The notes: generated by a model from the sequence alone, not told the origin. Counted from the stretch's first letter, positions 34,333 through 45,074 are shown. The stretch: DNA of 48,610 bases from Streptomyces griseus (GCA_002154345.1 MUNB01000223.1:1-48610), one strand, 5' to 3'. Numbers and translations: made by a program.

Positions 34333-34539
34333 ATGTGCCAGCACCAGCCACCCTGCCCCACCGCCGATTCACCCGACCGGGAGGCCGCCCGCCTGACGGC
34401 CCACCATCCCGAACAGGGGTGGAGCCTCCTGTGCAACGGCGTCCTGCTCTTCGAGGACACCGGCGAACTGCTGCCCGACGGGCAGATCATCGCCCCGCAC
34501 CGGCCGCTGGCAGCCGGCCGCGTGGTGAAGGCCGCCTGA
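34333..34539 (+). CDS. DUF5999-family small protein
   Basis: 68 residues starting MCQHQPPCPTADSPDREAA, then HHPEQGWSLLCNGVLLFEDTGELLPDGQIIAPHRP. This matches the actinomycete DUF5999 family as I remember it. Cys and His residues at the start (C2, H4, C8) and another Cys near 37 could bind a metal. An ATG 57 bases upstream would add a Ser-rich head, but the family starts at MCQH. Function unknown. Confidence 0.82.
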   Translation: MCQHQPPCPTADSPDREAARLTAHHPEQGWSLLCNGVLLFEDTGELLPDGQIIAPHRPLAAGRVVKAA

Positions 34540-34571
34540 GAACGGCCGTACGGAACGCTCGTACGAAAAAA

Positions 34572-34605
34572 GGGGCCGGCCCGGAGAGATCTCCGCACCG
34601 GCCCC
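34572..34605 (-). terminator. Rho-independent terminator of gcvP
   Basis: GGGGCCGG and CCGGCCCC arms with an inner GGAG/CTCC pair. Read on the minus strand the stem ends in six T residues, so it is a canonical intrinsic terminator for gcvP, about 50 bp after its stop codon. Confidence 0.88.
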
Positions 34606-34657
34606 GACGCATGTCCGGCGCGCGCCGCTCCCGGCGCACGCCCTACGACAGGCTGAT

Positions 34658-37543
<2,886 letters not shown>

Positions 37544-37608
37544 GGTGGAGGCCTCCTGGTCTGTCACGACCTGCGAGGGGCACCACGGCGTGGGTGCCCG
37601 AACGGCCT

Positions 37609-37828
37609 CCCCCTCTGTCATCTCAACCTGAGAGCTTCACCGGCCCGCCCGCAGGCGCGCCGGCTTTCACCGTCGGTGAGGGTCGAATCCACCCGGGCCT
37701 GCGCCCGCACGGAACCGCCCTGCTTTCCAGAGTGACCTCAACCGTGCGGTACGGGGGCCTGAGAGATTCCGGGGAGGATTTGCTCCTTCGGCGCCTCCGG
37801 ATTCTGCACCGGAGGACTCTCCCGCACG
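37609..37828 (-). ncRNA. Tandem glycine riboswitch
   Basis: Read on the minus strand, aptamer one (about 37828-37745) has GGGAGAG, GGCGCCGAAGGAGCAA and ATCTCTCAGG. Aptamer two (about 37737-37609) has ACTCTGGAAAGC, CACCGACGGTGAAAG and GCTCTCAGG. These are the conserved cores of the two-aptamer glycine riboswitch. A hairpin GGGCACC/GGTGCCC (37578-37599) between the aptamers and the gcvP ribosome site may be the expression platform. TAGGCT at 37847-37852 is a possible -10 element. Confidence 0.93.
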
Positions 37829-37966
37829 GGGTCAGCAGCCACTGCCAGCCTACCAGCGGGCTCCGCGCCGGAGCTCTCGAGTGGCCGACACCACGGATCT
37901 GCACTTGTGTGGTCCTGGTGGAGCGACAGGGTCCACCCTGAGCAGTTGCGACCAGTGGGAGGCACC

Positions 37967-38347
37967 GTGGAGACCGATATCGATCCGCGCCGCCTGATCG
38001 GCCGCAAGGCATTCGATCGCAAGGGCGCCAAGATCGGAACGGTGGATGAGGTCTATCTCGACGACGCGACGGGCGTGCCCGAGTGGGCGGCCGTCCGTAC
38101 CGGCCTGTTCAGCAGGGACGCCTTCGTCCCGCTGGAACCGAGCGAGTTCGTCGACGACGCGCTGCGCGTCCCGTTCGACCGCGCGTTGATCAAGGGCGCG
38201 CCGGACTTCGGCGTCGGACGGCACCTCTCGCCCGAGCAGGAACTGCAGCTCTACCGGCATTACGGGCTGGACTCCCCGCCCCCGGAGGACGCGGCGGATC
38301 CGGCGTCCGACCGGGACTTCGGCAGGCTGGCCGGCCAGGAGGAGTAG
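37967..38347 (+). CDS. PRC-barrel domain protein
   Basis: 126 residues from a GTG five bases after GGAGG. DPRRLIGRKAFDRKGAKIGTVDEVYLDDATGVPEWAAVRTGLFSRDAFVPL is a PRC-barrel, the small beta-barrel of photosynthetic reaction centres and RimM that binds RNA or proteins. The C-terminal half (HLSPEQELQLYRHYGLD) is the usual actinobacterial tail. The role is unknown. Its last 88 bp are antisense to the end of dinB. It is divergent from the gcvP riboswitch. Confidence 0.85.
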   Translation: METDIDPRRLIGRKAFDRKGAKIGTVDEVYLDDATGVPEWAAVRTGLFSRDAFVPLEPSEFVDDALRVPFDRALIKGAPDFGVGRHLSPEQELQLYRHYGLDSPPPEDAADPASDRDFGRLAGQEE

Positions 38348-39726
38348 TCGGCCGGCTCGCGGACGAGCGGCAGCGGGTCGGCGGGCCGCAGCCGCGGATC
38401 GTCGACGCGGAACGTGAGGACCCGGCCGGGGGCGCTCCATGGTTCCTCGAACCGGACGGTGACCCGGCCGATCCCGCTGCCCTGCACCCAGCCGTGCCCG
38501 TGCTCCTCGTGGCGCACATCGTGTCCGGCGGGCCAGCGCCGCGCGGCGAGCTGTTCGGCGCTGTCCGCCCCGGGCTCCGGGGCGGCTTCCTCCTCGCCGC
38601 CCTCCCCGGCCGCAGCCCCGTGCTCCTCGGCCCGCTGCGCCAGCTCCCGGGCGTCGGCGGCCTGGGCGAACAGGTCCTCCTGGGTGTAGTCGGCGAGCCC
38701 CGTGACGCCGACCCCGAGCAGCCGTACGCCTCCCGTGGTGTCGACCGACTCCAGCAGCCGCCCCGCCGCCTCACGGACCACCGTGGGGTCGTCCGTGGGG
38801 CCTCTGAGGGTCTCGGAGCGGGTCAGCGTGGAGAAGTCGTAGCGGCGGACCTTCAGCACCACCGTGCGGCCCGAGCGGTCGGCGGCGCGGAGCCTTTCCA
38901 CGCACCGGACGGCCAGCCGCTCCACCTCGGCGCGCACCCTCACCCGGTCGTGCAGGTCCACGTCGAAGGTGTCCTCCACCGATACGGACTTGGCGTCCCG
39001 CTCGGCGACCACCGGCCGGTCGTCGAGCCCCAGCGCCATCCGGTGGAGCCCGTGGCCATGAGCCTTGCCGACCAGCCGTACGAGCTCCGCCTCGCCCGCC
39101 TCGGCCAGGTCGTGGACGGTGGTCATGCCCGCGCGTCTGAGATGGTCGCCGGTGGCCGGGCCGACCCCCGGCAGGATGCGGACGGACATCGGGGCGAGCA
39201 GCTCGCGTTCGGTGCCCGGTTCGATGACGAGCAGTCCGTCGGGTTTGGCCTCCTCGGAGGCGATCTTGGCGAGCATCTTGGAACCGGCCAGTCCGACCGA
39301 TCCGCTGAGCCCGGTCACCGCCCGGATGGCCGCCCGCAGCCCCTCGCCCGTCGCCCGGGCCGACGCCGTGTCGTCAGCCGTGCCACCGGCCTCCAGGTCC
39401 ACGAAGGCCTCGTCCAGGCTGAGCGGCTCCACCAGGGGCGACAGCCGCCCCAGCAGCTCCATCACCTGGTCGCTCACGCTCCGGTACAGCGAGAAGCGGG
39501 GCACCAGGTAGGCCGCGTTCGGTGCGAGCCGCCGGGCCTGCGCGGTGGGCATCGCCGAGTGCACGCCCAGGCGCCGGGCCTCGTACGAAGCGGTGGCGAC
39601 CACCCCGCGCGGGCCGAGGCCGCCCACCACGACCGCCTTGCCGCGCAGGCTCGGCTTGGCCGCCTGCTCCGCCGACGCGTAGAAGGCGTCCATGTCCAGG
39701 TGGAGGATGGTGGGCGCGGGTCTCAC
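38260..39726 (-). CDS. dinB: Y-family DNA polymerase IV
   Basis: Error-prone translesion polymerase of 488 residues. ILHLDMDAFYASAEQ and SLDEAFVDL hold the catalytic acidic residues. LPGVGPATGDHLRRAGMTTVHDLA is the helix-hairpin-helix, and the little-finger domain follows. QEDLF at 349-353 is a sliding-clamp binding motif. A long C-terminal extension of about 130 residues, rich in Glu, Pro and Ser, follows the clamp motif and its end overlaps the PRC-barrel gene. The GTG has no ribosome site; a damage-type promoter ends seven bases before it, so the message is likely leaderless. Confidence 0.93.
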   Translation of the reverse strand: MRPAPTILHLDMDAFYASAEQAAKPSLRGKAVVVGGLGPRGVVATASYEARRLGVHSAMPTAQARRLAPNAAYLVPRFSLYRSVSDQVMELLGRLSPLVEPLSLDEAFVDLEAGGTADDTASARATGEGLRAAIRAVTGLSGSVGLAGSKMLAKIASEEAKPDGLLVIEPGTERELLAPMSVRILPGVGPATGDHLRRAGMTTVHDLAEAGEAELVRLVGKAHGHGLHRMALGLDDRPVVAERDAKSVSVEDTFDVDLHDRVRVRAEVERLAVRCVERLRAADRSGRTVVLKVRRYDFSTLTRSETLRGPTDDPTVVREAAGRLLESVDTTGGVRLLGVGVTGLADYTQEDLFAQAADARELAQRAEEHGAAAGEGGEEEAAPEPGADSAEQLAARRWPAGHDVRHEEHGHGWVQGSGIGRVTVRFEEPWSAPGRVLTFRVDDPRLRPADPLPLVREPADYSSWPASLPKSRSDAGSAASSGGGESSP

Positions 39727-39733
39727 ACCGTCG

Positions 39734-39756
39734 ATGCTGCCCTACGGCACTGACAA
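39734..39756 (-). promoter_or_regulatory. Damage-type promoter of dinB, probably leaderless
   Basis: On the minus strand TTGTCAGTG, eight bases, CAGCAT. It matches TTGTCRGTG-N8-TANNNT except for C instead of T in the first -10 base. Transcription would start at about the GTG of dinB, seven bases downstream. Confidence 0.68.
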
Positions 39757-39799
39757 CGGGACGGTCCGCCGCTCCTGCGAGCGCCGGACCGTCCCGTTG
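39754..39799 (-). terminator. Long hairpin between merR and dinB
   Basis: Perfect 15-base arms (39754-39768 and 39785-39799) with an inner CGCTC/GAGCG stem. It follows the merR stop codon and its far end overlaps the -35 box of dinB by three bases, separating the two transcripts. Confidence 0.82.
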
Positions 39800-39832
39800 C
39801 GTGCTGTTCTTCGTCCGATCGTCGACCGGTGC

Positions 39833-40459
39833 TCAGCCGGCGCGGTTGCGCCGCCGCGCCAGCTCGTCCGCGGGGTTGTGGCCGACGAGCGTCTCGCCGG
39901 TGTCGACCCGCTCGCCGTGCAGCTGCGAGAGCGCCGCCTCCACATCCCGCCAGACGACGCCGACCGCGATCCCGAAGACCCCCTGCCCGCCCTGGAGCAG
40001 GCTGACGACCTCGTCGGGCGAGGAGCACTCGTAGACCGTGGCCCCGTCGCTCATCAGCGTCATGCGTTCGAGGTCCTGGAAACCACGGGCCCGTAGATGC
40101 TGGACCGTGGTGCGGATGTTCTGCAGAGCGACCCCGGTGTCCAGGAACCGCTTGACGATCTTGAGGAGGACCACGTCCCGGAAACTGTAGAGACGCTGGG
40201 TCCCCGACCCGTAGGCCGGGCGCACACTGGGCTCGACCAGCCCTGTACGCGCCCAGTAGTCCAGCTGGCGGTAGGTGATCCCCGCCGCCGCGCACGCCGT
40301 AGGTCCGCGATAGCCGATGTCGTCGGCATCGCTCGCCGCTGCCACGCCGCCCGCTGCCACCGCTGCCGGTTGAACCGGCTGCCTGATGGCGTGGTCGGCT
40401 CCACTGCCGTGCTGCGGATACGGCCCACCCGCCGCCGTACCGTCGCCGCTGCTTCTCAC
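39833..40459 (-). CDS. MerR-family transcriptional regulator
   Basis: 208 residues from a GTG five bases after GGAGG. A flexible head of about 45 residues precedes the MerR domain: GYRGPTACAAAGITYRQLDYWARTGLVEPSVRPAYGSGTQRLYSFRDVVLLKIVKRFLDTG. The C-terminal part (MTLMSDGATVYECSSPDEVVSLLQGGQGVFGIAVG) may form a ligand or dimer domain. It appears to correspond to the MerR gene that follows the DUF151 gene in mycobacteria. Its promoter has an adjacent 18-bp palindrome. Confidence 0.88.
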   Translation of the reverse strand: MRSSGDGTAAGGPYPQHGSGADHAIRQPVQPAAVAAGGVAAASDADDIGYRGPTACAAAGITYRQLDYWARTGLVEPSVRPAYGSGTQRLYSFRDVVLLKIVKRFLDTGVALQNIRTTVQHLRARGFQDLERMTLMSDGATVYECSSPDEVVSLLQGGQGVFGIAVGVVWRDVEAALSQLHGERVDTGETLVGHNPADELARRRNRAG

Positions 40460-40489
40460 GCCGACCTCCGTCCTTGACCTGCCCACTCG

Positions 40490-40518
40490 AAGGTAGGCAG
40501 TCACTCGGGGTGCGTCAA
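40490..40518 (-). promoter_or_regulatory. HrdB-like promoter of the merR gene
   Basis: On the minus strand TTGACG, 17 bases, TACCTT. Start predicted near 40483, with a 24-base leader. CGAGTG occurs within the spacer and again after the -10. Confidence 0.75.
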
Positions 40519-40527
40519 CGATCGCCA

Positions 40528-40545
40528 CACTCGGCACGCCGAGTG
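40528..40545. promoter_or_regulatory. 18-bp palindrome upstream of the merR promoter
   Basis: CACTCGGC-AC-GCCGAGTG has perfect eight-base arms and lies nine bases upstream of the -35 box. It shares CGAGTG with the promoter spacer. It is a likely binding site for this MerR protein or an upstream activator. Confidence 0.6.
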
Positions 40546-40627
40546 ATAATCACCCTGAGGGTGGTTTCCCGTGTCTCGTTTCCGGGAAAGGCTTGTCGGA
40601 TGCGCTGACGGCACCCCCGCGGGACGG

Positions 40628-41101
40628 TCACTGGCTGTTCGTACCGAAGTCCTCCGGAGAGATCTGGTCGAGGAATTCGCGGAACTTCTCCACCTCGTCC
40701 TCCTGCTCGTCGGGGATCGCGATGCCCGCATCGTCCAGCACGCCGTCACTGCCGTAGATCGGCGTGCCGGTCCGCAGGGCGAGCGCTATGGCGTCGGAGG
40801 GCCGGGCGCTCACCTCGACTCCGCTGGCGAAGACGAGCTCCGCGTAGAAGACCCCTTCGCGGAGGTCCGTGATCCGGACCTCGGTGAGCTCCTGGCCCAC
40901 GGCCTCGAGCACATCCTTGAACAGGTCATGGGTCAGCGGCCTGGCCGGAGCCATGCCCTGCTGGGCGAAGGCGATCGCGGTCGCCTCCCCAGGACCGATC
41001 CAAATGGGGAGGTACCGGTCGCCTCCCACTTCACGCAGGAGAACGATCGGTTGGTTGGAGGGCATTTCCACCCGGACACCGACAACGTCGAGCTCGTTCA
41101 C
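40628..41101 (-). CDS. DUF151 bifunctional nuclease-family protein
   Basis: 157 residues. MNELDVVGVRVEMPSNQPIVLLREVGGDRYLPIWIGPGEATAIAFAQQG is the defining DUF151 block. VSARPSDAIALALRTGTPIY follows, and an acidic C-terminus ends the chain. Plant and Thermotoga relatives were described as nucleases, but the activity of the actinobacterial protein is not settled. It lies 53 bp after ftsR in the same orientation. The GTG has AGGG seven bases upstream. Confidence 0.9.
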   Translation of the reverse strand: MNELDVVGVRVEMPSNQPIVLLREVGGDRYLPIWIGPGEATAIAFAQQGMAPARPLTHDLFKDVLEAVGQELTEVRITDLREGVFYAELVFASGVEVSARPSDAIALALRTGTPIYGSDGVLDDAGIAIPDEQEDEVEKFREFLDQISPEDFGTNSQ

Positions 41102-41154
41102 ACAGCAACCCTAGGACGTGCTCGCCATGTTTGGGTAGTCGGGCTCCGCCGAGC

Positions 41155-41898
41155 TCAGTGCAGACGGCTGCGCAGAGCGCTCTGCACGAGTGCCGCGTGC
41201 AGCCGTACGGACAGCTCGGCGAGCTCGTTCGCGGTGGCCTCGGCATGGGCTCTGGTCTGCGGATTACGGTGCCGGCGCAGGGGTGCGACCAGCTGCTCCA
41301 CCAGCCCCGCCTCCCGGTCGGCGGAGGCCCGCATGGCGCGAAGATGCCGCGGTTCCAGACCGAAACGCCCCAGATCCGCCACCAGCTTGGCGACGGTCAC
41401 CATCTCGGCGTCGTAGCCGCCCTCGGGAGCCGGGACGATGAGCCCGTAGGACTCCCATTCGGCCAGCCGGTCCTCGTCGACCTCGGCCGCGGCCAGCAGC
41501 TCGGCCCGCCCGATCCGGGCGGCGGTCGCCGCGCCGGGACCGCCCTCCCACACCCCGTCGGCGAGATCCCGCCGGTCGCCGGGCGTGGGCAGGACGGGCT
41601 GCTCGCCCCGGGCCAGTGCGTCCAGGTGCTCGCGGATGACCTTCAGCGGCAGGTAGTGGTCCCGCTGCATGCGGAGCACCTGCGCCAGCCGCTCCACATC
41701 ACGCGGAGCGAACTTCCGGTATCCGGAAGGCGTGCGCTGCGGCTCGATGAGCCCCTCGGCCTCCAGGAACCGGATCTTGGAGATGGTGACTTCGGGAAAC
41801 TCGTCGCGCAGCTGGATGAGCACCGTTCCGATGCTCATCGGGCGCGCTTCCGCGGTGGCGGTGCCGTGGCCGGCACCGCCTGTCGGTGTTCGCAGCAT
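41155..41898 (-). CDS. ftsR: MerR-type regulator FtsR
   Basis: 247 residues. MSIGTVLIQLRDEFPEVTISKIRFLEAEGLIEPQRTPSGYRKFAPRDVERL is the diverged MerR helix-turn-helix of the FtsR family, which activates ftsZ in corynebacteria. A coiled region and the C-terminal domain (DAEMVTVAKLVADLGRFGLEPRHLRAMR) follow. AGGAAGG precedes the ATG. It lies 41 bp after the FHA gene, as garA and its MerR neighbour do in mycobacteria, and is probably co-transcribed with it. Confidence 0.9.
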   Translation of the reverse strand: MLRTPTGGAGHGTATAEARPMSIGTVLIQLRDEFPEVTISKIRFLEAEGLIEPQRTPSGYRKFAPRDVERLAQVLRMQRDHYLPLKVIREHLDALARGEQPVLPTPGDRRDLADGVWEGGPGAATAARIGRAELLAAAEVDEDRLAEWESYGLIVPAPEGGYDAEMVTVAKLVADLGRFGLEPRHLRAMRASADREAGLVEQLVAPLRRHRNPQTRAHAEATANELAELSVRLHAALVQSALRSRLH

Positions 41899-41939
41899 GG
41901 GCCTTCCTGGGGGTCCCCCCGGACGGATTCCGGGGCTGG

Positions 41940-42719
41940 TCACACGCCCCGCGGGCTCGCATAGAAGACCAGGCGGTACTTTCCGATCTGGACTTCGTCG
42001 CCGTTGGACAGCTGGACCGAATCGATGCGCTCACGGTTGACGTAGGTGCCGTTGAGGCTGCCGACATCGCCCACGGTGAAGCTACCGTCCGGGCTCCTGC
42101 GGAACTCCACATGACGCCGCGACACGGTCACGTCATCGAGAAAGATGTCGCTCTGCGGGTGACGGCCGGCCGTGGTCAGGTCGCTGTCGAGCAGGAAGCG
42201 GCTGCCGGAATTCGGGCCGCGCCGCACGACCAGCAGGGCCGAACCTCCGGGCAGCGCGTCGACCGCGGCCTGGGCCTCAGGCGAGAGCGAGGGCAGAGCC
42301 GTCTGGCCCGTGGCCTCCGCCTCGTACGCCTCGAGACCGGAGATGGAGATCGTGGACGTCGTCTCCGAGGGGCGCTCGGGAACGCCGCCCCGCAGCGGCG
42401 CGCCGCAGTTGGAACAGAACCTGCTGGCCTCCGCGTTGCGGTGACCGCACCTCGTACAGACCGGCATCGACGAGCCCTCCGGGGTGAACCCTCCACCCGC
42501 ACTCGAGGCTGATGGTTCGCCGAAACCTATGCGTCCGGCACCGGCAGGGTCAACAGACGACACGCCGTCACCACCCGGGGCGCCGGACACCTCGTCGCGG
42601 AAGAGCGGGCGCTCCGCCTCCTGCTCCTCGCCCTGACCGTGGCGCGGCGCGCGGTGGCGGGCAGCACTGTTGCTGTCCTCGCGTGCACTCTTCCCGAACA
42701 ACTTCGCAAACAACTTCAC
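41940..42719 (-). CDS. GarA/OdhI-like FHA protein with zinc ribbon
   Basis: 259 residues from a GTG with GGGGAA upstream. A zinc ribbon (C88, C91, C102, C105) precedes SETTSTIS (T120, T121), which matches the kinase-target ETTS motif of mycobacterial GarA and corynebacterial OdhI. The FHA domain occupies about 160-258, with GRHPQSDI, SRRH and NGTYVN. In relatives, phosphorylation of the motif makes the FHA domain close on itself and stops inhibition of 2-oxoglutarate dehydrogenase. That role is inferred here. The first 85 residues are extra and charged. Confidence 0.9.
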   Translation of the reverse strand: MKLFAKLFGKSAREDSNSAARHRAPRHGQGEEQEAERPLFRDEVSGAPGGDGVSSVDPAGAGRIGFGEPSASSAGGGFTPEGSSMPVCTRCGHRNAEASRFCSNCGAPLRGGVPERPSETTSTISISGLEAYEAEATGQTALPSLSPEAQAAVDALPGGSALLVVRRGPNSGSRFLLDSDLTTAGRHPQSDIFLDDVTVSRRHVEFRRSPDGSFTVGDVGSLNGTYVNRERIDSVQLSNGDEVQIGKYRLVFYASPRGV

Positions 42720-42909
42720 GGGCGATTCCCCTTGACCGACATAGACCCGCCCGTGGGGCAGGACGAACCCTGAATGAACACACCTGCCGACCCGGACATC
42801 TTCACAACGTCCGTATCCACCCGACAGTTTCCACCACGCACCACCAATCCGGTGCGCCGACCCCCCGCAACCGTCCGACCCGCTCCACCGGCCCTCACGC
42901 TCGCCCGGC

Positions 42910-43722
42910 TCACGGGGACGACGACCGAGCGTAGTCAGGCCGCTGCGCCGGTCGCAAGGCATCGACGACGATGTCGTCGGACCGCTCCACCAGCACCGTG
43001 GCCTGCTCCTTCTCCAGCGTCTGGACCACACCGCCGGGGATGTTGAGGGCGGGCTCCAGATCCTGCGGCTTGCCGATCACCGTGAACTCGTACGGTGCTT
43101 CGATCTTCTTCCCGTCCACCCGGACATCACCCGCCTCACCGGAGAAGTAGGTGCCGGCCACCACCCGCACCCCGTTGACCTCGATCGCCTCGGCGCCCGC
43201 CGCCCGCAGTTCCTGAATGGCGTCGAGCAGCATGTCGGGGGCGACCGCCCCGGAGGGGTCGGTGATCGTCAACGTGATGCCGGGGCCCTTGGCCGCCACG
43301 GTGCCCGCGAGAATGCCGAGCTGCCGTTCCTTCTCCAGCGTCTGCTTCCGGGCCTCCTCCGCCTGGTCGGAACTGTTCTCCAGCTCCGCGCGCTGATCGT
43401 CCAGGCGCTGCTTCTCGTCCTCCAGCCGCTGGGTCCGGTCGTCGACCTCGTCGAGGATGCGGACCAGGTCCTCCTGCCGGGCGCCTCGCAGCGCGCCGTC
43501 GTCGCTGGTCGACCGCACCTGGATGGCGAGCCCCAGACCGAGCCCGAACAGCAGCACGGCGACGATGAGTTGCGCCCGGCTCAGCCGGGGCGGCCAGAGC
43601 CCCGCCTTGAGCCGTTGGCGACCGGACACCTCCTCGGCCGCGGGCGCCGGCGCGGGCGCGTCCGGGACGGCGGAGGCGCCGCCCTCGGGCTGTTCGCTGC
43701 GGGGGTTCTCGTCGTTGTTCAT
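42910..43722 (-). CDS. DUF881-family membrane-anchored protein
   Basis: 270 residues. A Pro/Ala-rich cytoplasmic head is followed by one membrane helix (AQLIVAVLLFGLGLGLAIQV), then a coiled coil (EEVDDRTQRLEDEKQRLDDQRAELENSSDQAEEARKQ pattern) and the globular DUF881 domain (GPGITLTITDP, EAIEVNGVRV). It starts five bases after the small basic protein gene. The coiled coil plus anchor resembles divisome or envelope scaffold proteins, but the role is unknown. Confidence 0.9.
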   Translation of the reverse strand: MNNDENPRSEQPEGGASAVPDAPAPAPAAEEVSGRQRLKAGLWPPRLSRAQLIVAVLLFGLGLGLAIQVRSTSDDGALRGARQEDLVRILDEVDDRTQRLEDEKQRLDDQRAELENSSDQAEEARKQTLEKERQLGILAGTVAAKGPGITLTITDPSGAVAPDMLLDAIQELRAAGAEAIEVNGVRVVAGTYFSGEAGDVRVDGKKIEAPYEFTVIGKPQDLEPALNIPGGVVQTLEKEQATVLVERSDDIVVDALRPAQRPDYARSSSP

Positions 43723-43727
43723 CGGCC

Positions 43728-44060
43728 TCAAGCCCGGAAGACGTGCCGGCGGATCGCGGCGGCGTTGGAGAAGATCCGGATGCCGAGCACGACCACCACA
43801 CCCGTGGAGAGCTGGGCGCCGACACCCAGTTTGTCGCCGAGGAACACGATCAGCGCGGCCACCACCACATTGGAGAGGAAGGAGACCACGAAGACCTTGT
43901 CGACGAAGATTCCGTCGAGCATGGCCCGCAGACCGCCGAACACGGCGTCGAGCGCGGCGACCACCGCGATCGGCAGGTAGGGCTCGACCACCGCCGGTAC
44001 CTCGGGCCGGACCAACAGTCCGACCACGACTCCCACGACGAGGCCCAGTACGGCGATCAC
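43728..44060 (-). CDS. Small basic family protein (DUF1290)
   Basis: 110 residues, with about three membrane helices. MIAVLGLVVGVVVGLLVRPEVPAVVEPYLPIAVVAALDAVFGGLRAMLDGIFVDKVFVVSFLSNV is the conserved DUF1290 sequence. The family is found near division genes in many Gram-positives. Its GTG overlaps the stop of the preceding DUF881 gene by four bases (GTGA), so the three genes are translationally coupled and probably form a membrane complex. Confidence 0.92.
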   Translation of the reverse strand: MIAVLGLVVGVVVGLLVRPEVPAVVEPYLPIAVVAALDAVFGGLRAMLDGIFVDKVFVVSFLSNVVVAALIVFLGDKLGVGAQLSTGVVVVLGIRIFSNAAAIRRHVFRA

Positions 44061-44971
44061 GATGTGCCCTTCCCTGTGTCTGCCGCACCACTGCCGGCGG
44101 CCTTCGGCTCTGCTGTACGGACGATCAGGCTCGGCGCGGCCGGAAGCTGCACCTTCGCCTGATCGGAGATGCTGGTGCGGATGTCGAAGCTCTCCTTGAG
44201 CGCCTGCAGGTACTGGCCGTCGGCGCTGTCCCGGAAGGCGGTCGCGAGCTTCTTCCCGTCCCCCACCGCGAGCACCGTGTACGGCGGTACGAGCGGCCTG
44301 TTGTCGACCAGTATGGCGTCGCCGGCGGCCCGGATGGCCGACAGTGCCGTCAGCCTTTGCCCATTGATGGCGATGGCCTCGGCCCCGGATTCCCAGAGGC
44401 CGTTGACGACCCGCTGCATGTCCCGGTCGCGTACCCGCCCGGTGTCGGCGAAGCCCGAGGACTCGCGCGGCCCGCCGCCGCCCTGGTCGGTGTTCTTCGC
44501 GTCGTCGACGACCAGCTTGACCCCCGGGCCCTCCACCGGGGTCGCTCCGGCCAGCAGGGCCACCAGCTCGCCCTGGTCCCCGCCGTGCTGCTCCAGGGCC
44601 TTGCGCTGACGTTCGCTCACATCGGAGCGGAGCGCGTCGACACTCGACTCCAGCGTGTCCGCGGCCTGTGTCTCCGCGTTGATCCGGTCGATCAGCTCTT
44701 CGCGCTCCTTGGCGACGACCGGTGCCGCGACCCGCGCCTCGGCGGCGCCGAGGGTGACCACGAGGGCGGCCACCACCAGTCCGGCAGCCAGGCCGAGCTT
44801 CGACTTGAGCGTACGGGGCAGCCCAGCGCTCCCGTCGGCCTTGCGCCGCGCCGAGGCCTCCGCGTAACCGTCGTCGAGGCTGTGGTCCATCACGTTGTTC
44901 AGCAGCGACATGGAGGCGTCGGGGCGTGCGGGCGGCGAGGCGGTGCTCCGATCGGGGGACTGCTGCGACAT
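44057..44971 (-). CDS. DUF881-family membrane-anchored protein
   Basis: 304 residues. A hydrophilic head (SLLNNVMDHSLDDGYAEASARR) precedes one membrane helix (LGLAAGLVVAALVVTLGAA), a coiled segment (KEREELIDRINAETQAADTLESSVDALRSDV) and the DUF881 domain (GPGVKLVVDDAKN, AEAIAINGQRL). It is the first of the DUF881-DUF1290-DUF881 set. An ATG three codons upstream is an alternative start; neither has a clear ribosome site. Confidence 0.88.
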   Translation of the reverse strand: MSQQSPDRSTASPPARPDASMSLLNNVMDHSLDDGYAEASARRKADGSAGLPRTLKSKLGLAAGLVVAALVVTLGAAEARVAAPVVAKEREELIDRINAETQAADTLESSVDALRSDVSERQRKALEQHGGDQGELVALLAGATPVEGPGVKLVVDDAKNTDQGGGGPRESSGFADTGRVRDRDMQRVVNGLWESGAEAIAINGQRLTALSAIRAAGDAILVDNRPLVPPYTVLAVGDGKKLATAFRDSADGQYLQALKESFDIRTSISDQAKVQLPAAPSLIVRTAEPKAAGSGAADTGKGTS

Positions 44972-45074
44972 GCCGCACATCGTCGCACGTCATCACGGCT
45001 GCCGCCGAATGGCCCCACCGGTGCGCCACAACCCCCTGTCCGGGGCGTCGCGGCGCACCGTGCGGACCCGGGCC

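Noticed and set aside
37670..37700. A tRNA T-arm-like GATTCGACC segment on the minus strand
   Set aside because: It belongs to the second glycine aptamer; no acceptor or anticodon arm can be folded around it.
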